Source of the DNA: Sutterella sp.
GTDB taxonomy: Bacteria > Pseudomonadota > Gammaproteobacteria > Burkholderiales > Burkholderiaceae_F
Assembly (NCBI GenBank): GCA_003488465.1
Contig: DNLN01000198.1
Location: 1-27,560 of the forward strand
Direction: 5' to 3'
DNA length: 27,560 nt
Shown here in pieces: positions 1-6,279 of the stretch (positions are counted from its first letter, which is position 1; every line of letters starts with the position of its first letter). The notes beneath the pieces were generated by a model that ran no database searches, was not told the DNA's origin, and worked only from the letters and a program-made list of their open reading frames with translations. Position numbers and translations under genes: made by a program.

Positions 1-224
1 GATTCATTGCGCTTCACCCCTTTGGCAGAACGCTGCGCTTTCGGGTTCGCGTGCCTGACAGCGACGGCCCGCAGCTGCATGTCGAACGCTCCAGCCTTCC
101 CGAGCGCCCCTTCGAGCAGCTCTCCCGGCTTCAGCATGACCTTCGGGATGAATTCCCCAACCTGCTGGGCATGCCTGTTGAAATCTTTGACACCCTTTCG
201 GGCTACTACGACACTCGGCCATGA
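1..224 (+). CDS. C-terminal part of an unidentified protein (partial at window edge)
   Basis: An open frame enters from the left edge (codons in phase with base 3) and runs 73 codons to TGA at 222-224. It ends LSGYYDTRP. The last codons overlap the ttcA start in an ATGA arrangement, which suggests translational coupling and a shared operon with ttcA. I do not recognise the family. The piece is rich in Arg, Leu and Pro, with no membrane segment and no Cys motif. In other betaproteobacteria ttcA often follows folB, but this tail does not resemble the end of a dihydroneopterin aldolase, so I do not assign it. Confidence 0.55.
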   Translation, partial: FIALHPFGRTLRFRVRVPDSDGPQLHVERSSLPERPFEQLSRLQHDLRDEFPNLLGMPVEIFDTLSGYYDTRP

Positions 225-1135
225 CAGACCCGCAAATTCTTCCCATCGTCCCTGAATCCGAACAGCTGGCCCAGAGCAGCCAGCGGGGCAAGCGCATCGA
301 AGTCGCCCCCGGGCATCATGTCAAGGCGAGCGTTTCCGTGCGCAAGCTTGAAAAACGCATCGTGCGCCTCACGGCTCAGGCAATCACCGACTACGGGATG
401 ATTGAAGAAGGCGACAAGGTCATGGTCGCCATGAGCGGCGGCAAGGACAGCTACGTGCTGCTCGAAGCCCTGCAAAAGCTCCAGGGCCGCGCTCCCATCC
501 ACTTTGACATCGTGGCCGTTCACATCAACCAGCACATCCCGGGCGCCCCCGAGCACATCATGCGCGAGTATCTCGAGCACTGCGGCTCGCCCTGGCACAT
601 CGAGGATCAGGACACGAACTCCATCGTGCGCAGGATCATCCCGGACGGAAAGAACATCTGCTCGCTGTGCGCTAGGCTGCGCCGGGGCATCATCTACCGC
701 GTGAGCCGTGAGCTCGGCTGCACCAAGATCGCGCTCGGCCACCAGATGGACGACGTGGTATCCACGCTGCTGCTCAACATGTTCTACGGCGGCCGCATCA
801 AGGCGATGCCCCCCGTTCTTCGCAATGACGCCCGAACTGCCATCGTGATCCGCCCGCTCATCTACGTGCGCGAGTACGAGACCGCCAAGTGGGCGAAGAT
901 CCGCAACTATCCGCTGATGCCCAAGAACCTGTGCGGCGTCGGCGAAAACAAGAAGCGGCGCGAGATCAAGGAGCTCATCGCCGAATGGGATAAAAAATAC
1001 GACAGCAGAATCTACAATCTGTTCATGAGCACGACACGCGTTGCGGCTTCTCAGCTCTCGGACAAGACCCTGTTTGACTTCAAGGCGTTCACGCGCCTTG
1101 CGGGCGAGCAGCAGGATGAGCAAGAGGAGCACTAG
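221..1135 (+). CDS. ttcA: tRNA 2-thiocytidine(32) synthetase TtcA
   Basis: TtcA is a cytosolic enzyme that adenylates C32 of certain tRNAs and replaces its oxygen with sulfur, using a [4Fe-4S] cluster. The 304-residue product shows the PP-loop SGGKDS at 72-77. It has the paired cysteines Cys147 and Cys150 in NICSLCARLRRG and a third cysteine, Cys238, in KNLCG; three such Cys hold the cluster in this family. The GHQMDDVVSTLLLN segment near 173-186 is typical. Length is normal. The ATG at 221 lacks a clear Shine-Dalgarno and overlaps the upstream stop by ATGA, so coupled translation is likely. MnmA, a second tRNA thiolase, is encoded elsewhere in the window. Confidence 0.95.
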   Translation: MTDPQILPIVPESEQLAQSSQRGKRIEVAPGHHVKASVSVRKLEKRIVRLTAQAITDYGMIEEGDKVMVAMSGGKDSYVLLEALQKLQGRAPIHFDIVAVHINQHIPGAPEHIMREYLEHCGSPWHIEDQDTNSIVRRIIPDGKNICSLCARLRRGIIYRVSRELGCTKIALGHQMDDVVSTLLLNMFYGGRIKAMPPVLRNDARTAIVIRPLIYVREYETAKWAKIRNYPLMPKNLCGVGENKKRREIKELIAEWDKKYDSRIYNLFMSTTRVAASQLSDKTLFDFKAFTRLAGEQQDEQEEH

Positions 1136-1170
1136 CAACCGGAGTTCCCAACTTTCTCTGGAGGCCAAGC

Positions 1171-1644
1171 ATGCGCATCTACAGCACGGCGTTTGACACG
1201 GGCGGCGCGATCCCGATGAAAAACACGCAGGAAGCCGAGGATCTTTCTCCCGAGCTCATCTTTGAGCAGGTTCCCGTCGGCACGAAGAGCCTTGTGCTGA
1301 TCGCTGACGACCCGGACGCCCCCGATCCCAAAGCGCCGAAGAGAATTTGGCTGCACTGGCTGCTCATCAACCTGCCCGCCAATACGAAGATGCTCGCTGA
1401 AGGCGTCAAGATGCTGCCTCCCGGCACGATCGCCGGAATGAATGACAGCGGCAACGAAGGCTGGGCCGGCCCCCGTCCTCCCATCGGCACGCACCGGTAC
1501 TTCTTCAAGCTCTATGCGCTTGACTGCGTGCTCGACGTGCCGCCGAGGCCCTTCGGGCGCGCTCCGATCGAAAAGGCGATGCAGGGTCATGTGATTGAGA
1601 GCGCAGAGACATTTGGAACATATCTGCTGAGCACCAACCGCTAG
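1171..1644 (+). CDS. YbhB/YbcL family Raf kinase inhibitor-like protein (PEBP fold)
   Basis: This is a 157-residue protein of the phosphatidylethanolamine-binding protein fold. Visible family signatures are DDPDAPDP near 48-55, HWLLINLP near 67-74, and GPRPPIGTHRYFFKLYALD near 100-118, which together form the anion-binding pocket. There is no signal peptide, so it should be cytosolic like E. coli YbhB. Bacterial members have no settled role. A strong GGAGG at 1160-1164 sits six bases before the ATG. It follows ttcA by 35 bp and ends before a rho-independent terminator, so it is probably the last gene of the ttcA transcript. Confidence 0.88.
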   Translation: MRIYSTAFDTGGAIPMKNTQEAEDLSPELIFEQVPVGTKSLVLIADDPDAPDPKAPKRIWLHWLLINLPANTKMLAEGVKMLPPGTIAGMNDSGNEGWAGPRPPIGTHRYFFKLYALDCVLDVPPRPFGRAPIEKAMQGHVIESAETFGTYLLSTNR

Positions 1645-1658
1645 GCACAGCAAAGGAA

Positions 1659-1695
1659 CGCCTCCGGGTGCGGCAACCACCGGGAGGCGCTTTTT
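1659..1695 (+). terminator. Rho-independent terminator after the PEBP gene
   Basis: The arms CGCCTCC and GGAGGCG (1659-1665 and 1683-1689), extended by GG/CC, enclose a short loop and are followed by CTTTTTC. It lies between the convergent PEBP and phosphohexomutase genes; the T run suits plus-strand termination. Confidence 0.75.
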
Positions 1696-1717
1696 CGAGC
1701 AGGTTTTCGATGCCTCT

Positions 1718-3100
1718 TTAGAACGGAAGCTTGAGCGTCGGCTCGACGCTTCTTAAGAACGCACCGAAGCGCTTCTTGATGCGCTCGAGCGCAGCCTCGT
1801 CGTCACCTTCAAGGCGCAGAACGACCACCGGAGTGGTGTTCGAAGAGCGCGCCAGCGCAAACCCGTCCTTGAACTCGATGCGCACGCCGTCGATCAGGAT
1901 GATGTCCTCGGCGTCATCAAACTTCGCCGCATCCTGCAGTTTCTTCACGAGCACCTTGTTCTCGCCCTCCTGCATCTGGATCTGCAGTTCGGGAGTATTC
2001 ACCGCCGTGGGAAGCGCGTCCAGCGTTGCCGAGGGATCGGTTGTGCGCGAAAGGATCTCAAGGAGCCTTGCGCCCGCATAAATGCCATCGTCAAAGCCGG
2101 GCCAGCGACCGTCGTTGAAGAAGAGATGACCGGACATTTCACCCGCAAACGGCGCTCCCGTTTCACGCAGCTTCTTCTTCACAAGGGAGTGCCCCGTGCA
2201 GCTGATCGTCGGCACGCCGCCGTGTTCGCGAATCCAGGGAACAAGCCTTCTCGTGCACTTCACGTCATAGATGATCTGCTTGCCGGGATGAGCCGCAAGG
2301 ACGTCGGCCGCAAAGAGCATCATCTGGCGGTCGGGATAGATGATCGAACCCGAGCGGGTCACGACACCGAGTCTATCCGCGTCGCCGTCAAAGGCGATGC
2401 CGACTTCGGCATCACCCTTTGTGACACACTCGATGAGATCCTTCAAATTGGCGGGTTTGGAGGGATCCGGATGGTGATTCGGGAAGTTCCCGTCAATGTC
2501 CATGTAAAGCTCGGTGAACGAGCAGCCAAGGCCGGAGAAGATCCGTCGGGCCGTGGGGCCGGCAACGCCGTTGCCGCAGTCAATCGCGATTTTCATCGGA
2601 CGGGCGAGCTTGACGTCTCCCAAAACTTTTTCGATGTAGGCCGGCAGCACATCAACCTGCTCGATGCGCCCCGGATGTGCGGCCTTCGTGCAGTCCCCCG
2701 CAACGATCTTCTCGTAGATGCCCTGAATGTCGGGACCGTAGAGTGTGAGTCCGCCCATCATCATCTTCAGGCCGTTGTAGTCAGCAGGGTTGTGCGAGCC
2801 GGTGACAGCAACGCCGGAGCCGTTCCCGAGATAGTTCGTTGCGAAGTACAGGACCGGGGTCGGAACCATTCCGATGTCCTTGACATCAACGCCCGCATCG
2901 GCAATGCCGCGCATGAGTGCCTGGCTGAGCGCGGGGCCGGAGAGCCGGCCGTCGCGGCCGACGCAAAGGCTGCCGATGCTCTGGGCGGCAGCCATGTTGC
3001 CTAGAACCAGGCCAACCTGGTACACAACCTCTTCGGTGAGAGTCTTGCCGACAATGCCGCGGATGTCGTAGGCCTTGAAAATTGAACGGTCGGGCTGCAT
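1718..3100 (-). CDS. Phosphomannomutase/phosphoglucomutase (AlgC/ManB-type phosphohexomutase)
   Basis: This is an alpha-D-phosphohexomutase that interconverts hexose 6- and 1-phosphates to supply GDP-mannose or UDP-glucose for cell-surface polysaccharides. The 460 residues begin MQPDRSIFKAYDIRG. The phosphorylated serine is Ser102 in TGSHNP, the Mg2+-binding loop is DGDADR at 238-243, and the sugar-specificity loop GEMSGH is at 320-325. All four domains appear complete, and the length matches AlgC of Pseudomonas. A longer reading from 3280 adds 60 unrelated residues; I chose 3100 because it matches the family N-terminus and has AAGGA upstream. A candidate promoter lies at 3189-3218. Mannose versus glucose preference cannot be read from sequence. 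Confidence 0.93.
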   Translation of the reverse strand: MQPDRSIFKAYDIRGIVGKTLTEEVVYQVGLVLGNMAAAQSIGSLCVGRDGRLSGPALSQALMRGIADAGVDVKDIGMVPTPVLYFATNYLGNGSGVAVTGSHNPADYNGLKMMMGGLTLYGPDIQGIYEKIVAGDCTKAAHPGRIEQVDVLPAYIEKVLGDVKLARPMKIAIDCGNGVAGPTARRIFSGLGCSFTELYMDIDGNFPNHHPDPSKPANLKDLIECVTKGDAEVGIAFDGDADRLGVVTRSGSIIYPDRQMMLFAADVLAAHPGKQIIYDVKCTRRLVPWIREHGGVPTISCTGHSLVKKKLRETGAPFAGEMSGHLFFNDGRWPGFDDGIYAGARLLEILSRTTDPSATLDALPTAVNTPELQIQMQEGENKVLVKKLQDAAKFDDAEDIILIDGVRIEFKDGFALARSSNTTPVVVLRLEGDDEAALERIKKRFGAFLRSVEPTLKLPF

Positions 3101-3188
3101 GGGATGAGATTCCTTAAAAAGTTCGCTGGGAAGCCGCTTCAGGGACATACGCCCCGGCAAGCATCCCGCGCTATGAGTAATTCTGCTT

Positions 3189-3218
3189 ATTTTAGTCCTG
3201 ACATCAGTGTCATTCCAA
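3189..3218 (-). promoter_or_regulatory. Candidate promoter with internal operator-like palindrome for the phosphohexomutase gene
   Basis: Read on the minus strand: -35 TTGGAA (3213-3218), an 18 bp spacer, and -10 TAAAAT (3189-3194). The spacer contains a perfect inverted repeat, TGACA-N4-TGTCA (3199-3212), placed where a repressor could block polymerase. The start codon is about 90 bp further on. This is a consensus match only. Confidence 0.4.
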
Positions 3219-3282
3219 CGCTGTTTGCTGCAGCCGCCTGTTACCATTTGCACTTCTGATGACGGCCCTGGGAGTTGCAATC

Positions 3283-3657
3283 ATGCATCGCAGACACCTT
3301 CTTTCTCTTCTGGCCTTGGCCCCAATTGCCTCTGCCACCTCAGTATCGACCTCCGTGATCTCGCCCCAACAGGCCTGGAAGTACATGCAGAAACATCCTG
3401 AGGCCATCGTCATCGATGTGCGCACTCCAGAGGAATTTCAGTCGGGTCACATCCCGGGCGCGATTAATCTGCCGCTTGCTGCCATTGTCTCCGGGAACAT
3501 ACCGGTCACTTTCTCGGACAAAGGCAGGACTTACCTTGTCTACTGCCGCTCCGGACGCCGCAGTGCCGCGGCCGTCCGGCTGCTCTCTAGCCTCGGCTAT
3601 CGTAGCCTGTACGACTTTGGCGGCATCCTCGACTGGCCGTACGATATCGTTCGCTAG
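3283..3657 (+). CDS. Exported single-domain rhodanese-like sulfurtransferase
   Basis: This 124-residue protein carries one rhodanese domain. It begins with a short signal-like leader (MHRRHLLSLLALAPIASATS), so it is probably periplasmic. Domain landmarks are VIDVRTPEEFQSGHIPGAINLP at about 43-64 and the active-site loop CRSGRRS with Cys88. The C-terminal GGILDW motif is also typical. Such proteins can carry sulfane sulfur on the cysteine or bind thiols and metals; the substrate is unknown. The ATG at 3283 is preferred over one at 3259 because GGGAG at 3270-3274 is eight bases upstream and the leader then starts correctly. It is transcribed divergently from the phosphohexomutase gene and ends at a strong terminator. 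Confidence 0.87.
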   Translation: MHRRHLLSLLALAPIASATSVSTSVISPQQAWKYMQKHPEAIVIDVRTPEEFQSGHIPGAINLPLAAIVSGNIPVTFSDKGRTYLVYCRSGRRSAAAVRLLSSLGYRSLYDFGGILDWPYDIVR

Positions 3658-3671
3658 GCGACAAAACCTCC

Positions 3672-3713
3672 AAGACAAAAAAAGGGAGCCTTGCAGCTCC
3701 CTTTTTTTGTCTT
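3672..3713. terminator. Bidirectional rho-independent terminator (rhodanese / dcuB)
   Basis: A near-perfect palindrome has arms AAGACAAAAAAAGGGAGC and GCTCCCTTTTTTTGTCTT around a short TTGCA-type loop. The A and T runs flank the GC stem, so it can stop transcription on both strands and serves both convergent genes. Confidence 0.9.
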
Positions 3714-3789
3714 GTCCGGCCGGGGATTTCCCCCGGCCCGTCAGACTAATCGTCCTATCACAAATTGTGTTTTTGTTATTGGCTACCGA

Positions 3790-5136
3790 TTAGATGTAGC
3801 CGTAGGCCATGCCGAGCAACATGCCAACGATCACGGCGGTGATCACACCAATCAGACCCGGAAGGATGAAGGAGTGGTTGATCACGAACTTGCCGATGTG
3901 CGTCGTGCCGGAGCGGTCGAACGTCAGGGCAGCAAGGTCAGACGGATACGTCGGAAGGATGTAGTAGCCGTAGCAAGCGGAAGCCATGGCGCAGATGATG
4001 CCAGGAGGCGTGCCGATCTGGATAGCGACCGGGACGACGATGGCAACAGCAGCAGCCTGGGAGTTCACGAGCTTGGACACAAGCAGGAGAACAACACCGA
4101 AGGTCCACGGAGCAGCCTTGACCCACTCGGTCAGACCGATCTTGAGCTGGCCAATGTGGTTCGAGAACATCGTATCAGACATCCAAGCCACGCCGTACAC
4201 GGAAACGATGGCAACCATACCGGCGTTGAACACGCTGGTCTTGTTGATCTTCTTGGCGTCGCAGAACATGACCATCAGGATGCCGGCGAACAGCATGAAC
4301 ATCTGGATGACGAGGGTCATCGAGAGGCGCTTCTTGCCGACGAGCGGACGGAGTTCAGGCGTAGAGCCGAGAACAGCAACGACAGCAACGGTCGCGAGGA
4401 AGATCCACAGGGAACCCCACTGCTTCTTGTTGAACTTAACGCCAAGCAGGGTCGTGGTTTCGCCGTAGACGTACTTCTTCTGTTCCGGATCAGCGATCAG
4501 AGCCTGGAACTGCTCATCCTTGTCGAGATCCTTGCCACGGAACACGGAGAACGTGCCGACAGCGAACAGACCGACGAGGGCAGCCGGGATGGTGATGCTG
4601 AGCAGGGTAACCAGCGAGAAAGGCTGACCGCCAACGAGCTGGCCGTCCATCAGGGCAACCATCGAGACGCAAGCCACAGCAGCCGGCGAGCAGATCACGC
4701 CCATCTGGGCAGCGATCGTGGAAGCAGCCATCGGACGCTCCGGACGGATGCCGTTCTTAATGGCAACGTCATAGATAATCGGGAGCATCGTGTACACAGT
4801 GTGGCCGGTACCGCAGAGAACGGTCAGCATCCAGCAGAGGTACGGAGCCAGATAGCAGACGGCGCGCGGATGATTACGCAGCACGCGTTCAGCAATCTGC
4901 AGCAGGCAGTCAAGACCGCCAGCAGCCTGCAGAGCAGAGCTGGCGCACACCACGGCCATAATCGTGAGAATCACGTCGACCGGGGGCTTGCCGGGCTTCA
5001 GGCCGAAGCCGAAGACGAAGATGAGCAGACCGATGCCGCCCATGAGACCGAGCGTCATGCCGCCCTTGGGAGCAGCGTAGAACAGGCACGCCAGAAGGAC
5101 AGCGAGTTCTAGCCAAAAGTTAAGACCCAATTCCAT
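3790..5136 (-). CDS. dcuB: Anaerobic C4-dicarboxylate antiporter DcuB (DcuA/DcuB family)
   Basis: This inner-membrane carrier exchanges fumarate, malate or aspartate for succinate during fumarate respiration. The 448-residue protein is very hydrophobic with about ten to twelve membrane segments. It keeps family blocks: LACLFYAAPKGG near 15-26, PGKPPVDVILTI near 48-59, LCGTGHTVYTMLPIIYDVA near 106-124, FRGKDLDKDEQFQ near 204-216 and YGYYILPTYPSDLAALTFDR near 384-403. These match E. coli DcuB closely along the whole length (446 aa there). The start has a purine-rich AGGGGAAAAG ribosome site. The gene stands alone, divergent from nap. DcuB of E. coli also controls the sensor DcuS; no such sensor is in this window. 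Confidence 0.93.
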   Translation of the reverse strand: MELGLNFWLELAVLLACLFYAAPKGGMTLGLMGGIGLLIFVFGFGLKPGKPPVDVILTIMAVVCASSALQAAGGLDCLLQIAERVLRNHPRAVCYLAPYLCWMLTVLCGTGHTVYTMLPIIYDVAIKNGIRPERPMAASTIAAQMGVICSPAAVACVSMVALMDGQLVGGQPFSLVTLLSITIPAALVGLFAVGTFSVFRGKDLDKDEQFQALIADPEQKKYVYGETTTLLGVKFNKKQWGSLWIFLATVAVVAVLGSTPELRPLVGKKRLSMTLVIQMFMLFAGILMVMFCDAKKINKTSVFNAGMVAIVSVYGVAWMSDTMFSNHIGQLKIGLTEWVKAAPWTFGVVLLLVSKLVNSQAAAVAIVVPVAIQIGTPPGIICAMASACYGYYILPTYPSDLAALTFDRSGTTHIGKFVINHSFILPGLIGVITAVIVGMLLGMAYGYI

Positions 5137-5741
5137 TTTTCTTTTCCCCTAGGTGAATAGGACATCTGCAATGATGGCGCACTTTTTAATCCGAAAGAAG
5201 TAAAGGATTCAGATTTCTTGATCTGCGTCGAAGGCATAGTTAATTTAGACTTAGGGTAAACCCTTGATCGTTGCAAAAATCGCTCACATCTGTTAAGGGA
5301 TAGCGTCGGTTTCGCCTGTTTTGCCCCGATATGCCTTGCGATCTTTTACATTTGATTACACGAGCACAGGGATTTCACTGCCCTATCGGGAGGTGTCACC
5401 CCTCGGACTTGCGGCAGTTTTTCCATCTTGGAACTACTCATAAATTGGTAGACGGGCCTTTCTCGGATGCACCAGCCCTGCGGCTAACATTTTTGGAGTA
5501 CATCTGCGAGCCCTGCGCGCCTTGCGGGGTTCGACAAATGAGAATCTCTCTCAACAAAAAGCCCTCTCTTGATTCAAACTGCGCACCCGCCCGACTGCCG
5601 GGGAACGTTCCGCTGCATCACGGCAACCGCCTTGTCACACAAGCAGTTTTCTTTCGATTTCCACGATGTGGGAATTGCCTTGCGAATCATCCGGCATCTT
5701 TCCCTCCTCTTTGGAATCTCGAAAAGTTGCGCATCCCGGAA

Positions 5742-5766
5742 TTGGTCTAGGCAGAATCTAGGCCAA
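5742..5766. promoter_or_regulatory. Inverted repeat upstream of nap (possible operator)
   Basis: Arms TTGGTCTAG and CTAGGCCAA are separated by seven bases. Eight of nine DNA pairs match, and all nine pair in RNA if the G-U pair is allowed. There is no T run, so it is not a terminator. It lies about 100 bp before the inferred nap transcription start. Confidence 0.35.
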
Positions 5767-5771
5767 GCCGC

Positions 5772-5789
5772 TATTCCCCCGGAGGAATA
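5772..5789. promoter_or_regulatory. TATTCC-N6-GGAATA palindrome upstream of nap (possible operator)
   Basis: An 18 bp dyad is mismatched at only one symmetric pair. It is centred about 70 bp upstream of the inferred nap start, a usual place for an activator site. I cannot assign the regulator. Confidence 0.35.
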
Positions 5790-5815
5790 ACCACCTGTTT
5801 TTATTAGGGTTTCCT

Positions 5816-5845
5816 TTGGAAAATCCCGTCTCACCTTGCTATAGT
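5816..5845 (+). promoter_or_regulatory. Candidate nap operon promoter
   Basis: -35 TTGGAA (5816-5821), an 18 bp spacer, and -10 TATAGT (5840-5845) would start transcription near 5852, about 60 bases before the napD ATG. The -35 hexamer is the same as in the candidate phosphohexomutase promoter. Consensus match only. Confidence 0.45.
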
Positions 5846-5912
5846 TGTGAACTTGGCGGTTCCAGGAACATTTCTCCTGCGGAATTGGCCTACCTTAGAC
5901 CCCTTACGAAAT

Positions 5913-6170
5913 ATGTTTTATTCCGGCATTGTCGTAACGAGCAAGCCTGGGCTCTTTTCCCAAGCCGTAGAGACCGTGGCACAGATGCCCGGTGTTGAAA
6001 TTCACCAGAAGGACGAAGCCAGCCTTCGCTTTGTGATCGTCATCGAAGCCTCTTCAATTCAGCAAGAGAGCGACCTGTTCACAAAAATCCGATTCCTGCC
6101 CGAAGTTGCCGATGCAGCCTTGGTTGTGCACCGCGGCGAAGGCGAAAGCGCCCCAGCCGCACTGAACTGA
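5913..6170 (+). CDS. napD: NapD, cytoplasmic maturation chaperone of periplasmic nitrate reductase
   Basis: NapD is a small ferredoxin-fold chaperone that binds the twin-arginine leader of NapA and holds back export until the molybdenum cofactor is inserted. The 85-residue product reads MFYSGIVVTSKPG..., with the family pattern of a hydrophobic first strand, MPGVEIHQ near 24-31, a second strand RFVIVIEA near 40-47, and a final strand DAALVVHRGE. It sits directly before napA, as expected. The ATG at 5913 matches the family N-terminus but has no clear ribosome site. An upstream GTG at 5847 in the same frame is less likely because it falls within or just after the proposed promoter. Confidence 0.85.
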   Translation: MFYSGIVVTSKPGLFSQAVETVAQMPGVEIHQKDEASLRFVIVIEASSIQQESDLFTKIRFLPEVADAALVVHRGEGESAPAALN

Positions 6171-6279
6171 TTGAGCATCAGCCCGCAGATTTCCCATACC
6201 TACTTACAAGTTTGATCTATCGGTCTGAAAGCCTCAAGCAGTCTCTTGCAGGGGCCAGACCTTCAAAGGAGAAAACCTT

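Larger units (their letters stand above)
5137..5912. other. Long dcuB–nap divergent intergenic region with several dyads
   Basis: About 776 bp lies between the dcuB and napD starts. I find no convincing gene. Visible elements are an FNR-like half-degenerate box TTGAT-N4-GTCGA at 5218-5231, a 12 bp palindrome AGGGTAAACCCT at 5253-5264, a 9 bp stem TTGGTCTAG-N7-CTAGGCCAA at 5742-5766, and TATTCC-N6-GGAATA at 5772-5789. A likely nap promoter is at 5816-5845. A short GC hairpin (CCCTGC/GCGGGG) lies at about 5510-5528. The middle stretch, about 5290-5730, shows nothing else I can support. The length is unusual for two regulated genes and could hide a small RNA. Confidence 0.5.

Noticed and set aside
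3691..5112. Open frame on the plus strand opposite dcuB
   Set aside because: The product is a low-complexity Asp/His/Glu/Arg-rich shadow; dcuB matches its family along the full length.
5262..5276. TTGATCGTTGCAAA as an FNR site upstream of dcuB
   Set aside because: The second half matches ATCAA in only two of five bases with correct spacing.
5331..5750. 139-codon frame in the dcuB–nap gap
   Set aside because: No ribosome site, no domain, unusual composition, and no neighbour logic; more likely non-coding.
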